A stretch of 64,000 nucleotides of DNA from Staphylococcus pseudoxylosus (GCF_003697915.1 NZ_RCVN01000013.1:1-64000), one strand, 5' to 3'; positions 8,858-18,580 are shown, numbered from the stretch's first letter. The notes: generated from the letters alone by a model not told the origin. Translations and numbers: made by a program.

Positions 8858-10396
8858 TTATTTAAGATTTTCAAGTAATTCATCATATCTAGGTGAATTT
8901 AAGAAATTATCAACTGAGATATGAATTGCATTTGGTACTTGTTTAATCGCTCTATCAGTAAGTTTCTTTTGTGTAATAACCAGTTGTGCATCGCTTGGTA
9001 ATTGATTGATTGCAGTATTGGTTACATCTACGTCTTGTATATCAGCTTTTTTAAATTTATTGCGTAGCATGCTTGCACCCATAGCGCTCGATCCCATACC
9101 AGCGTCACAAGCGAATATGACATGGTTTACTTTACTATAATCATGAGCATCTACATTTTCAGTATCGTAATTGTCTAATAAATCTTCTTCAGATTGTGTG
9201 TCTGTACTATCTGTATCAGCAGTGGTTGCAGTAGCAGCACCAGTTGTTGAAGTTGTATTACTATCTTCATTCCCTTTTAACTTAGAAGATACACTTGATT
9301 TTTTCCCTTTTGAAGCTTCCATTTTTTCAGTAGCAGCCTCTAAGTCTTCTTCAGGCTCTTTTGTGAATTTTAAAATAATCGCAGCAACGATAAATGAAAC
9401 AATTGCTGCAAGTAATACACCGATTACCATATGTAAAAACTCACCCTTAGGTGCGTTTAACATATAAACGATGAATGATCCTGGTGAAGCGGGACTCTTG
9501 AATCCAAAATCAAGTAGAGAATATGTTGCTACACCTGTCATACCACCTAAAATGACAGCGATGAATAATAAAGGACGCATTAACACGTATGGGAAGTAAA
9601 TTTCATGAATTCCACCTAAGAAGTGGATAATACCTGCACCATATGATGTTGCTTTAGCTGTCCCAGTACCGAAAATCATATAAGCGACTAAGATTCCCAG
9701 ACCTGGACCAGGGTTAGATTCTATTGTGTATAGTATTGATTGTCCTGCAGAAGATGCTTGGTCTGCACCAAGTGGTGTAAACACACCGTGATTAATTGCA
9801 TTATTTAAGAATACAATTTTAGCAGGTTCTACAATAATACTTACTAGTGGTAGTAAATGTGCATGCACTAAAGCTTCTACAGCTAAAGATAACACATGCA
9901 TAATAAATTCCATTATTGGAGCTAATATTTTAAATCCAACAATAGTCATAATGAAACCTAAAATACCAGCTGAGAAATTATTGAATAACATTTCAAATCC
10001 TTGTGGCGTTCTTGGTTGTATAAATTCATCGTTTTTCTTCATTAACCAACCAACGAGTGGTCCCATAATCATGGCGCCAAGTAACATTGGCGTATCAGGT
10101 AAAGCAACGATGACACCCATAGTTGCTACAGCTGCGATAATACCTCCACGCATTTCATGTATTAAACGTCCACCACTATAAGCAATCAGTAATGGTATTA
10201 AATATGAAATCATAGGTCCAGCCAATTGGCTTAAATCTTTATTTGGCCACCAACCGCCATCTATAAATATAGCAGCGATGAAGCCCCATGCGATAAAAGC
10301 GCCGATGTTCGGCATAATCATACTACTTAAAAATGATCCGAACGCCTGTACCTTACGACCAATCCCATTATTTTCTTTAGTTTCTGTTTGTGACAT
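8858..10396 (-). CDS. mtlA: PTS mannitol-specific EIICB component
   Basis: Imports and phosphorylates mannitol. An N-terminal membrane EIIC domain (about residues 15-345) contains the substrate-site stretch GGIHEIYFPYVLMRP. It is followed by a low-complexity Ser/Thr/Ala/Asp linker (about 350-415) and an EIIB domain with the phosphorylated Cys430 in FACDAGMGSSAMG. The 512-residue length fits staphylococcal MtlA without EIIA. The start is supported by AAAGAGGTG just before ATG. It is the first gene of the operon. The linker is unusually rich in short polar repeats (TTSTTGAATATTADTDSTD) and is likely disordered. Confidence 0.95.
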   Translation of the reverse strand: MSQTETKENNGIGRKVQAFGSFLSSMIMPNIGAFIAWGFIAAIFIDGGWWPNKDLSQLAGPMISYLIPLLIAYSGGRLIHEMRGGIIAAVATMGVIVALPDTPMLLGAMIMGPLVGWLMKKNDEFIQPRTPQGFEMLFNNFSAGILGFIMTIVGFKILAPIMEFIMHVLSLAVEALVHAHLLPLVSIIVEPAKIVFLNNAINHGVFTPLGADQASSAGQSILYTIESNPGPGLGILVAYMIFGTGTAKATSYGAGIIHFLGGIHEIYFPYVLMRPLLFIAVILGGMTGVATYSLLDFGFKSPASPGSFIVYMLNAPKGEFLHMVIGVLLAAIVSFIVAAIILKFTKEPEEDLEAATEKMEASKGKKSSVSSKLKGNEDSNTTSTTGAATATTADTDSTDTQSEEDLLDNYDTENVDAHDYSKVNHVIFACDAGMGSSAMGASMLRNKFKKADIQDVDVTNTAINQLPSDAQLVITQKKLTDRAIKQVPNAIHISVDNFLNSPRYDELLENLK

Positions 10397-10480
10397 ATTA
10401 TTGCACCTCTTTTTCTCTTTTTATTTATAACTTAATTGTAGGTGGCAATAATGAATTAAACAATGTAAACTAATTTCAAA

Positions 10481-10512
10481 TTTGTCACACTGTCTTTGAC
10501 AATTATGACAAT
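10481..10512 (-). promoter_or_regulatory. Candidate MtlR operator upstream of mtlA
   Basis: TTGTCA (10482-10487) and TGACAA (10497-10502) form an inverted repeat with a 9-base spacer. A second TGACAA lies at 10506-10511. The first pair resembles the TTGNCACA-type half-sites known for bacillary MtlR. The distance to the mtlA start (about 85 bp) suits an activator. Confidence 0.5.
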
Positions 10513-10740
10513 GTAGAAATAGACTATTACTGCCTTCTTTAAAACTAAGAAATAACATAAGCAATGTTTAAATATTTTATGAATATAGGAGATTATTTTA
10601 TAAATCATATGGTTAATGCAAGGACTTAGGTTATGCTCAATTATGCTGAGGAAGCATTGTTAATATCAAAGAAAGTACGATGCTTTTAACTAATACTCAA
10701 CTTTATTTTTGTGTTTGTAAATATATTGTTAATAAATTGT

Positions 10741-10770
10741 TTGCATTACAGATGAATAACATTGTACAAT
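10741..10770 (+). promoter_or_regulatory. Promoter of glmS
   Basis: TTGCAT (10741-10746), an 18-bp spacer and TACAAT (10765-10770) lie about 48 bases before the ribozyme cleavage site. A purine tract GAGAGGAAGGAGG follows at 10781-10793 but no start codon lies at a usable distance from it. Confidence 0.6.
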
Positions 10771-10811
10771 TAATGTTATTGAGAGGAAGGAGGAAAGTTA
10801 GAGTTTTAGTC

Positions 10812-11020
10812 AATTAAAGCGCCTGTACAAATGATGAGGTTACGTATTAACAATTTAAGTTTTAAAACAGAAAGCTTAATAGGTAGGTTAATCGAAGTTT
10901 GTAGACGAGGAGGATAGTTATCGAACCATCGGCGGATGCTATCCCGGATGTGGCTCATTCGTGAACTTATTAAGGAAAACATTAGGGCAACCTAGTGCAC
11001 AAAGTTAATAAGATAGCCAA
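10812..11020 (+). ncRNA. glmS ribozyme/riboswitch (glucosamine-6-phosphate sensor)
   Basis: The glmS ribozyme core is readable. The cleavage-site strand AAAGCGCC has the expected cut between A10818 and G10819. The conserved block ACGAGGAGGATAG...ATCGAACCATCGGCGG begins near 10907, followed by ATGCTATCCCGG. A 3' pseudoknot region ends around 11020, where AACTTATTAA pairs with TTAATAAG. In Firmicutes GlcN6P acts as the cofactor for self-cleavage, and the cut mRNA is degraded, lowering GlmS. The insert between the P1 strand and the core (about 10825-10905) is longer than in Bacillus. The exact 3' boundary is approximate. Confidence 0.9.
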
Positions 11021-11193
11021 AATTAAATAACTATTATTATAAGGTAATCGAGATAACCATTATTATGAGGAGACCTAGTACTATTGATTTAAATAGGGAT
11101 GAGTCTGTCCATAAGGGTTCTAAATATATTGAACAAGTTCGTATGCGCTAGACGTTCAATTATCTCATTGCCATTACATTGGAGGAAATTTAT

Positions 11194-12999
11194 ATGTGTG
11201 GAATTGTCGGCTATATTGGTCAAGATAATGCGAAAGAATTATTATTAAAAGGATTAGAAAAATTAGAATACAGAGGTTATGACTCAGCGGGTGTTGCAAT
11301 CGTTAATAATGAGGGCACATCAGTATTCAAATCAAAAGGTCGTATAGCAGAATTAAGAAAAGTTGCAGATGGCGAAGATACTGACGGTAATGTAGGTATT
11401 GGTCATACACGTTGGGCAACACATGGTGTACCTAATCATGAAAACTCACACCCACATCAATCTGCAACTGAACGCTTTACATTAGTTCATAATGGAGTAA
11501 TTGAAAACTATGAAGAACTAAAAAATGAATACTTAAGTGACATTACTTTCATTTCAGAGACAGATACAGAAGTTATCGTACAATTAGTTGAATATTTTTC
11601 AAATACTGGTCTAACTATTGAAGAAGCATTCACAAAAGTTGTATCGTTATTAGATGGTTCTTATGCTTTAGGACTGATTGATAATGAAGATAGAGATACT
11701 ATTTATGTCGCTAAAAACAAATCACCATTATTAATTGGTGTAGGTGATGGTTTCAATGTAATTGCGTCAGATGCAATTGCAATGTTACAAGCTACTAATC
11801 GTTATAAAGAAATTCATGACCATGAAATTGTTATAGTTAAACGTGATGAAGTAATCATCAAAGATCAAGATGGCAATGTTCAAGAAAGAGAAGCTTATAC
11901 AGCACAAATTGATGCAGCTGATGCGGAAAAAGGCGTATACGATCACTATATGTTAAAAGAAATTCATGAACAACCAGCAGTTATGCGTCGTATCATTCAA
12001 GAGTACCAAGACGAAGAAGGTAACTTGAAGATGGATCCAGAAGTGACTAAAGATGTGGCTGAAGCTGATCGTATTTATATCATCGCAGCAGGTACAAGCT
12101 ATCACGCTGGGCTTGTGGGTAAAGAGTTCATTGAAAAATGGGCTGGTGTACCTACAGAAGTACATGTTTCTTCAGAGTTTGTATATAATACACCGTTACT
12201 TTCTGAAAAACCATTATTCATCTATATTTCTCAATCAGGGGAAACAGCAGACAGTCGAGCAGTATTAGTTGAAACAAATCGTTTAGGACATAAGTCATTA
12301 ACTATCACTAACGTGCCAGGTTCTACGCTATCACGTGAATCTAATCATACGTTACTGTTACATGCCGGCCCTGAAATTGCAGTAGCCTCTACAAAAGCTT
12401 ATACAGCACAAATTGCAGTATTATCTATTCTGTCACAAATCGTTGCGAGAGAACATGGCAGAGACGTAGAAGTAAGTTTATTACGTGAATTAGCAAAAGT
12501 TACAACTGCTATCGAATCAATTGTTGATGATGCAGATATTATGGAACAAATTGCGACTGATTTCTTACGAACTACACGTAATGCATTCTTTATTGGTCGT
12601 ACAGGAGACTATAATGTAAGTTTAGAAGGTGCATTAAAACTTAAAGAAATTTCATATATCCAAGCGGAAGGTTTTGCTGGTGGAGAATTGAAACATGGCA
12701 CAATTGCATTAATTGAAGAGGGTACGCCTGTTATTGCGTTAGCTACGCAAGAAAAAGTAAACTTATCTATCCGTGGTAACGTAAAAGAGGTCGTTGCACG
12801 TGGTGCAAATCCATGTATTATTTCAATGGATGGATTGAATAAAGATGGTGATTCATATGTCATCCCTCACGTACATGAATTATTGACACCACTTGTTTCA
12901 GTAGTAGCATTACAGTTAATTTCATATTATGCTGCATTGCACAGAGACTTAGATGTAGATAAACCACGTAACTTAGCAAAATCAGTTACAGTTGAATAA
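11194..12999 (+). CDS. glmS: Glutamine-fructose-6-phosphate aminotransferase
   Basis: Forms glucosamine-6-P from fructose-6-P and glutamine, the entry step to UDP-GlcNAc. The start is ATG at 11194 because the mature enzyme needs Cys as its first residue (MCGIVGYIG). An upstream TTG at 11179 would overlap the Shine-Dalgarno GGAGG. The 601 residues comprise an N-terminal class II glutamine amidotransferase domain, two SIS isomerase domains and the conserved C-terminal tail [13 protein letters not shown] that gates the ammonia channel. About 170 bases separate the ribozyme from the start. Product feeds GlmM. Confidence 0.97.
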   Translation: MCGIVGYIGQDNAKELLLKGLEKLEYRGYDSAGVAIVNNEGTSVFKSKGRIAELRKVADGEDTDGNVGIGHTRWATHGVPNHENSHPHQSATERFTLVHNGVIENYEELKNEYLSDITFISETDTEVIVQLVEYFSNTGLTIEEAFTKVVSLLDGSYALGLIDNEDRDTIYVAKNKSPLLIGVGDGFNVIASDAIAMLQATNRYKEIHDHEIVIVKRDEVIIKDQDGNVQEREAYTAQIDAADAEKGVYDHYMLKEIHEQPAVMRRIIQEYQDEEGNLKMDPEVTKDVAEADRIYIIAAGTSYHAGLVGKEFIEKWAGVPTEVHVSSEFVYNTPLLSEKPLFIYISQSGETADSRAVLVETNRLGHKSLTITNVPGSTLSRESNHTLLLHAGPEIAVASTKAYTAQIAVLSILSQIVAREHGRDVEVSLLRELAKVTTAIESIVDDADIMEQIATDFLRTTRNAFFIGRTGDYNVSLEGALKLKEISYIQAEGFAGGELKHGTIALIEEGTPVIALATQEKVNLSIRGNVKEVVARGANPCIISMDGLNKDGDSYVIPHVHELLTPLVSVVALQLISYYAALHRDLDVDKPRNLAKSVTVE

Positions 13000-13047
13000 A
13001 CCAATCTAAATTAAATGTGGCAAACTTCATACTTTGTCATTAATATA

Positions 13048-13090
13048 AGGACTTATCACTAGCATTTATCGCTATTGATAAGTCTTTTTT
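13048..13090 (+). terminator. Terminator of glmS
   Basis: GGACTTATCA and TGATAAGTCTTTTTT form a stem of about 9 bp around a 17-base loop that can itself pair weakly, followed by six T. Confidence 0.8.
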
Positions 13091-13174
13091 AATTTATAAG
13101 TTTCATCAAAGGGCATCATATAAGTACATCAATTTAATTGTTAACATATCATTTGTCGAAAGGGTAGAATTGAA

Positions 13175-14161
13175 ATGAAAGAAAATAATATAAATTATTT
13201 TATAGGTGAGCATTGTGAAACTACGGCAACTGGAACGTTACTTAAGTTTATAAATATAGAGTTGTCAGAACCGATGCTATTTGGTATTGGAGAAGGTCTT
13301 GGCTATATTTATTAGGATATGAAAAATATGACATTTCCTTTTCTTGGCGGGCGTATTAAACCAGATTATTTAACAAAAAACATCGTGAAAAATTTAAATT
13401 TAGAAATCCATATAGAAGAAACTACATCAATTAAAAAGGCATGGCAAAATGTCAAAAAGGCAATTGATACTGGCCAGCCAGTTGGTTTGAAATTAGATAG
13501 TTATTATTTAGATTATTTTTCTAGCAAAGTTCATTTCGCAGGTCATTATGTAGCAATGTATGATTATGATGATTTATACGCCTATTTAATTGATACGAAA
13601 CAACAGGGGAGTAATGTTAAAACAACGCTAAATAGTATAGAACAAGCTAGGAATGCTAAAGGGCCAATGTCTTCTAAGAACCTTTCATATACAATTAAGC
13701 AAGTGACATCCATGCCGGATATGAGAGCAGTCGTTTTAACAGCTATACAAAATAATGCGAAGGATTATTTAAATCCACCAATAAAGAATATAGGATATAA
13801 GGGAATAAAGAAGACAAGTGAAAAGGTGAAAACCTGGTTTGAAAGAAGCACTAATATTGAAGCTGATTTATTGCTTGTAGCTAATTTAATGGAAAATGGG
13901 GGGACTGGTGGTGCATTGTTTAGGAAAATGTATAAATCATTTTTGAAAGAAGCACAGTTATTGATTGAAGATGATGCTTTGACTCGAGCCTATCATATGT
14001 TTACAGATATAGTAGTAAACTGGGAAAATGTTATTGAATTAATAAAAAAGGCAGGGTTAACACAAAACAAGACATTTTTAAATGAAGCTTCTACGATACT
14101 AGATAAACTAGTAGAACAAGAATATGAAGCAATGAACTTATTATTAAAAATTAAGAATTAA
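13175..14161 (+). pseudogene. BtrH N-terminal/DUF4872-type protein interrupted by one in-frame TAG
   Basis: Reading from ATG 13175 gives 46 residues ending GIGEGLGYIY, then a TAG at 13313-13315. The same frame continues without another stop to 14161 (DMKNMTFPFLGGRIKPD onward). The first part holds the family motif GEHCETTATGTLL and the second the remainder of a BtrH_N plus DUF4872 protein. Together they make about 328 codons, the normal size. In relatives a Trp (TGG) is common at the stop position, so a single G-to-A change explains the break. BtrH-type proteins are thiol acyltransferase-like or peptide-processing proteins of uncertain role. The second part could restart at ATG 13319 but would lack the conserved Cys. 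A sequencing error cannot be excluded. Confidence 0.8.
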
Positions 14162-14279
14162 TAGGAATAGCAATTATTTGAAAATGGTGAGAATCAAAAT
14201 ATTTTTAAATATGTTAAGTCTTTATTATTCTAAATAAGACAGTATATGATTGTATATAGTTAAAGGGAGGAAAGTATTG

Positions 14280-14636
14280 ATGACAAAGCCTAAAATTTAT
14301 ACAATGTCGTTTGCTTCGATATATCCATACTTAATAGAAAAAGTTGAGAAAAAAGGTCGAACAAAAGAGGAAGCTGATGAAGTCATTCGTTGGATGACAG
14401 GCTATTCGCAAACTCAAATCAATCAATTAATCAAAGATGGTACGGATTATGAAACTTTCTTTAATAAGGCACCAAAATTAAATCCAAATAGAACTAAGGT
14501 AACAGGTGTAATTTGTGGCATTCGTATTGAAGAAATGGAAAATTCAATAATGAAAGAAATTAGGTATTTAGATAAAATGATTGATGAATTAGCAAAAGGA
14601 AAATCTTTGAATAAAATATTTAGAAACGACGTTTAA
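14280..14636 (+). CDS. DUF2200 family protein
   Basis: A 118-residue cytoplasmic protein of the DUF2200 family (TKPKIYTMSFASIYPYLIEK at the N terminus, then VTGVICGIRIEE). Function is not known. ATG 14280 is chosen because it follows AAAGGGAGG with 9-base spacing; TTG 14277 and TTG 14250 are in frame, but the latter lies upstream of the RBS. The C-terminal third is lysine-rich and probably helical (IRYLDKMIDELAKGKSLNKI). It stands alone between the broken BtrH-type gene and an ABC ATPase, each with its own spacing. Confidence 0.8.
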   Translation: MTKPKIYTMSFASIYPYLIEKVEKKGRTKEEADEVIRWMTGYSQTQINQLIKDGTDYETFFNKAPKLNPNRTKVTGVICGIRIEEMENSIMKEIRYLDKMIDELAKGKSLNKIFRNDV

Positions 14637-14691
14637 CATACTAACATAGAAAATTGCTAGTATATAATCACGTATCAGAAAGGAATATTAT

Positions 14692-15474
14692 ATGCTTATT
14701 GATTTAAAAAATATTGCACGCAGAAAACAGGGGAAAGAAATAATTAAAAATATAAGTTGGCGTATTAACGAAGGTGAAAAATGGATGCTTTATGGGCTTA
14801 ATGGTGCAGGGAAAACGACATTGCTTAATATCTTAAATGCTTATGAACCAAATACGTCTGGGGAATTAACGCTTTTTGGTATGCAACCCGGTAAAATTGG
14901 GTATTCGGCAGACGAAGTGCGCAATCAGATTGGCTTTGTGTCTAGTAGTTTAATGGAGCGTTTTCAAGATGGAGAAATCGTACGTGATGTAGTAATTAGT
15001 GGAATCTTTAAATCGATTGGTATTTTTAAAGAAATAGAAGACCACCATGTTGAAATGGCACGTCATTATTTAGCACAGATGGGTATGAGTGAATTTGAAT
15101 CACAGTATTACGGTTATTTATCCACAGGTGAACGTCAAAAAGTATTGATTGCTCGAGCATTGATGGGGAATCCTAAGTTACTTATCTTAGATGAACCTGC
15201 TTCAGGATTAGATTTTATTGCTCGTGAAGATTTGTTAGACGCGCTTGAACAATTATATCAACGGCAACCTGAATTATCAGTTATATATGTTACGCACTTT
15301 GTTGAAGAAATTACAAAAGATATACAAAAAGGATTTTTATTAAAAGATGGTACGTGTTATAAACAAGGTGAAATAAAAAATGTATTAAATAGCGATACAT
15401 TGAGTGATTTTTTTAATCGTAGGGTGAATGTGTTACATCAAAATGAACGTTATTCATTATTTTTAAAGCGTTAG
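14692..15474 (+). CDS. ABC transporter ATP-binding protein, YlmA-like
   Basis: A single ABC ATPase domain of 260 residues: Walker A GLNGAGKTT (about 35-43), signature LSTGERQKVLIARAL (about 144-158), Walker B LLILDEP, and the switch His in VTHFVEE. It resembles B. subtilis YlmA and the ModF/PhnK-like stand-alone ATPases. No permease gene is adjacent, so either it works with a distant membrane partner or it has a non-transport role. The RBS AAAGGAAT precedes ATG. Confidence 0.85.
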   Translation: MLIDLKNIARRKQGKEIIKNISWRINEGEKWMLYGLNGAGKTTLLNILNAYEPNTSGELTLFGMQPGKIGYSADEVRNQIGFVSSSLMERFQDGEIVRDVVISGIFKSIGIFKEIEDHHVEMARHYLAQMGMSEFESQYYGYLSTGERQKVLIARALMGNPKLLILDEPASGLDFIAREDLLDALEQLYQRQPELSVIYVTHFVEEITKDIQKGFLLKDGTCYKQGEIKNVLNSDTLSDFFNRRVNVLHQNERYSLFLKR

Positions 15475-15541
15475 CACATTGCTTAAAACTTTAGATAGTG
15501 ACATAATTTAAAATGAGAATATGTGATGGAGGCTTTTATAA

Positions 15542-16396
15542 ATGAAAAATGTTAAAGCGATATTTTTAGATATGGATGGTACAATTTTACATAAAGACAA
15601 CCAAGTTGATATGGAAACGACAGAAGTAATACATCAATTAAGGACTAACGGATATAAAGTCTTTTTGGCTACTGGACGTGCTCATAATGAAATTCATTAC
15701 TTAGTTCCATCATCATTTGAAGTAGATGGCATTATTAGTTCGAATGGTACGTTAGGAATGATTAATGATGAAAAGTTATTTACGCATAGCTTATCGTTTA
15801 CTACTGTCAATGACATTGTGAAACGTGCACAACAACAAGAGATTTATTACGAAGTTTTTCCATTTGAGGGTAATCGTATTGTACTTAAAGAAGATCAATC
15901 ATGGGCAACTGCACTATTTAAAGCAGAAACACCTCCAGGTAATGTAGGCGTCTCAGAATGGACTTCTAGGAAAGCGTCACTTAAAGACAAAGTAGATTGG
16001 GCAACGACAATTCCTGAAACGACGTTTTCAAAAATATATCTATTTTCACCAAATTATGACAAAATAACAAACTTCCGTAATCAGTTGATTGAAGAACAAC
16101 AAGATTTAAAAATTAGCGTTTCCAATTCATCTCGTTATAATGCAGAGACGATGGCTTATCAAATTGATAAAGGTACAGGCATTAAAGAAATGATAGAACA
16201 TTTTGGTATCAAACAAGAAGAGACGCTAGTTATTGGTGATAGCGATAATGATCGAGCGATGTTTGCTTTTGGTCATTATACGGTAGCTATGAAAAATGCT
16301 AGGCCAGAAATTAAAGAGCTGACTATGGATGTGACAGCATATACAAATGAAGAAAACGGTGCAGCACAGTATTTAAAAGAACACTTTTTAAAGTAA
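15542..16396 (+). CDS. Cof-type HAD-superfamily phosphatase
   Basis: A HAD class IIB hydrolase of 284 residues. Motif I is DMDGTI with nucleophile Asp near residue 10, motif II Thr is in ATGRAH, and motif IV is GDSDNDRAMF near residue 230. Such enzymes dephosphorylate sugar phosphates, flavin precursors or nucleotides; the substrate cannot be read from the sequence. The RBS GATGGAGG precedes ATG. It is likely transcribed with the upstream ABC ATPase (67-base gap). Confidence 0.85.
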   Translation: MKNVKAIFLDMDGTILHKDNQVDMETTEVIHQLRTNGYKVFLATGRAHNEIHYLVPSSFEVDGIISSNGTLGMINDEKLFTHSLSFTTVNDIVKRAQQQEIYYEVFPFEGNRIVLKEDQSWATALFKAETPPGNVGVSEWTSRKASLKDKVDWATTIPETTFSKIYLFSPNYDKITNFRNQLIEEQQDLKISVSNSSRYNAETMAYQIDKGTGIKEMIEHFGIKQEETLVIGDSDNDRAMFAFGHYTVAMKNARPEIKELTMDVTAYTNEENGAAQYLKEHFLK

Positions 16397-16447
16397 AAGT
16401 GTTTAATATATTTAGCCTTGTGAGTCATGTAAATAAATTTTAAAGAC

Positions 16448-16487
16448 AAAAAGAAAGCCAGACATTAAAATGTCTAGCTTTCTTTAA
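16448..16487. terminator. Bidirectional terminator between HAD gene and membrane-protein gene
   Basis: AAAGAAAGCCAGACATT and AATGTCTAGCTTTCTTT form a long stem with one mismatch. A and T runs flank both sides, serving two convergent genes. Confidence 0.85.
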
Positions 16488-16501
16488 TTTTGTATGAAAA
16501 G

Positions 16502-17599
16502 TTACTTATCAGATTGATTTAAATTGTTTTTTAAATTTTTTGTTTCATTATTTGCTTTATCTTGAAGTTGATCTGATTTTTGGTCTATATTTGATTTTGC
16601 TTTTTCAGTAGTATTAGTTACGCTACTATTTACTTTTGAATCTTGATTATCTGTAATATTTGCATGCTTTTTCTTATCTTTTTTAGCTTTATTATGATTC
16701 GTTGGTTCGCCATTACGGTTATAATATTGAACGATAGCTAGTATATTTGTATAGTAAACAGCTAATCTAACAATGATAACAATAATATGAACAATATAAA
16801 TTAAAATCGTAGCCATATTTTGAGAAATACCACCAGTTAAGATGGAAATCAATTGACTAACTGGGCTAGCTAAGATAATAACAATTAAGTTTAATAGTAA
16901 TAAACCAATGTAGAATTTAAACCATGTTTTTTGGCCATTTTTAATACCTTTAAATCCGCGTTTCACGGAACTCCATGCACCATTTTTAGGCTCTTTAATA
17001 AATGCTACAGTATAGTTAATGATAATTATAACTAACAGCCAATAAATAAATGATTTAATGAAAAGCGTTAAAGTCCCGGCAATTATTTGGAACGCTAGTG
17101 AATATCCAAGCGCGTGATCTGAATTGCTGAGTGGACCTTGTATTGCTTGATACAATTGAATGATTCCTAATTGTAGCAATTGCGCAATTAATTCTCCTAA
17201 CACCAATCCGATAATGATAAACAATACCGTAATTAATGAAAGTTTTATTGCTTTTAGATATTTACCTTTTGCGAACACTGAAAATAAATCTTTAAAATTA
17301 ACCTTGTCTTTATTTAATGCTTTGTCTATAGTGTAGATAGTTCCAGCAATTAATGGATAGCCTACAAATAAAAATACTAGGATAGGTACAAGTATTGCAA
17401 GGACGATTCCAAATATTGGACCAACTACAGATTGTTGCATAGCCATTGACATCATTAACTTATAAATAGCTGGTTGTAATGGCATAAACGTTAAAATAGT
17501 TAAAGCGAGTAGTATTATAAAACTTACGATTGTAAACAGTAATACTTTAGCATTTTGGGGTTTTGCATTTTGTAATGCTAATTTATGGAAATTAAACAA
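16502..17599 (-). CDS. Conserved staphylococcal membrane protein of unknown function
   Basis: A 365-residue protein with about six hydrophobic segments: near residues 20-42, 55-85, 115-140, 165-195, 225-250 and 262-290. A charged, lysine- and asparagine-rich cytoplasmic tail (about 300-365) with repeated short KxK and NxT stretches follows. No enzyme motif is visible. It is monocistronic and faces a metallophosphoesterase gene across about 130 bases. The plan resembles DUF975-type membrane proteins, but I cannot assign a family with confidence. Confidence 0.75.
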   Translation of the reverse strand: MFNFHKLALQNAKPQNAKVLLFTIVSFIILLALTILTFMPLQPAIYKLMMSMAMQQSVVGPIFGIVLAILVPILVFLFVGYPLIAGTIYTIDKALNKDKVNFKDLFSVFAKGKYLKAIKLSLITVLFIIIGLVLGELIAQLLQLGIIQLYQAIQGPLSNSDHALGYSLAFQIIAGTLTLFIKSFIYWLLVIIIINYTVAFIKEPKNGAWSSVKRGFKGIKNGQKTWFKFYIGLLLLNLIVIILASPVSQLISILTGGISQNMATILIYIVHIIVIIVRLAVYYTNILAIVQYYNRNGEPTNHNKAKKDKKKHANITDNQDSKVNSSVTNTTEKAKSNIDQKSDQLQDKANNETKNLKNNLNQSDK

Positions 17600-17730
17600 A
17601 TTTTAAGCACTCCTTTTTCGTCATAAGCATACGATATCAAAAATTTGAAGATTTTAAAATAAATAGGTAACAAAATCGATATAAAATGTTAAAATGTCCT
17701 AATGAGAAAAAGTTGAAAGGAGATATCATC

Positions 17731-18462
17731 ATGAAATTTGCAATTATAACTGATGTTCATGGTAATTTTGATGCATTAGAAACTGTTTTGGATGATATTG
17801 ATAGAAGAGAAGATATCAATAAAATATTTAATCTAGGTGATAATATTGGTGTTGGACATGAAACGAATAAAGTACTTGATGAAATCTTTGATAGAGATGA
17901 TATGGAAATCATTGCAGGTAATCATGATGAAGCGGTAATGTCAATTGTAAACGGTACACCCTATCCTGAAGACTTAAAAGATAAATTCTATGAACATCAT
18001 CAATGGATAGAGAGTCATTTAGATGAAGATTACTATGACAGATTAAATGAGTTACCTCGTGTTATTGAGAAAACATTTTGTCATAAGAAAGTATTATTTA
18101 TTCATTACGAAATTCCTAATGATCAATTAAATACGCCAATTGATGGGCAACCATTCAGCCCAATTGTTGAACCAAACGAAGAGAACATGAAAGCACTTTT
18201 TGAAGATAAAGATGCCAATTTAATTGTCTTTGGGCATAATCATACGGTGCATTTATTTGATGATAAATCAACAGTTTATTTCAATCCTGGTTCTGTTGGA
18301 TTAAATAATGGTGCGTATGCAGTTTATGGAATCGTAACGGTAGATGAAAATGAATTTTCATTTGAACGTGTGAAAGTACCATATGATAATGAAGAATTTA
18401 TTAGAGGATTCAATGAGAAGCAAGTTCCTGCCAAAAAACTTATTTTTGATAAATTTTTATAA
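17731..18462 (+). CDS. Metallophosphoesterase (calcineurin-like)
   Basis: A 243-residue cytoplasmic phosphoesterase. Metal-binding blocks in order: DVHGNFDALE, GDNIGVGH, GNHDEAV and FGHNHTVHLF. ATG 17731 is chosen because GAAAGGAG lies just before it; an in-frame upstream ATG at 17686 has no such site. Family members hydrolyse phosphodiesters or dinucleoside polyphosphates (YfcE and PrpE-like). The true substrate is not readable. It ends at the long palindrome at 18474-18561. Confidence 0.85.
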   Translation: MKFAIITDVHGNFDALETVLDDIDRREDINKIFNLGDNIGVGHETNKVLDEIFDRDDMEIIAGNHDEAVMSIVNGTPYPEDLKDKFYEHHQWIESHLDEDYYDRLNELPRVIEKTFCHKKVLFIHYEIPNDQLNTPIDGQPFSPIVEPNEENMKALFEDKDANLIVFGHNHTVHLFDDKSTVYFNPGSVGLNNGAYAVYGIVTVDENEFSFERVKVPYDNEEFIRGFNEKQVPAKKLIFDKFL

Positions 18463-18473
18463 TTACGATTATA

Positions 18474-18561
18474 AAAAAGCTGATAGTTATATCGTAAGTA
18501 TGTATTCCTTAAAGACTTAACTTTGAAAGGAAAGATAACTTATGGAAACTATCAGCTTTTT
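18474..18561. terminator. Three-tier 88-base palindrome, bidirectional terminator
   Basis: Perfect 15-bp outer arms (AAAAAGCTGATAGTT, 18474-18488, and its complement at 18547-18561) enclose a 6-bp middle stem (18494-18499 with 18538-18543) and an inner hairpin (TTCCTTAAAG with CTTTGAAAGGAA). A and T runs at both ends fit termination of both convergent neighbours. It is longer than an ordinary terminator. Confidence 0.7.
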
Positions 18562-18580
18562 ATTGTTATACGATTAATAA

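Noticed and set aside
10781..10793. GAGAGGAAGGAGG as a ribosome site for a leader peptide before glmS
   Set aside because: No ATG, GTG or TTG lies within 4-14 bases downstream with an open frame, so no leader peptide is called.
11179..11193. TTG start adding MEEIY to GlmS
   Set aside because: It lies in the Shine-Dalgarno region and would place residues before the Cys that must be N-terminal for glutaminase activity.
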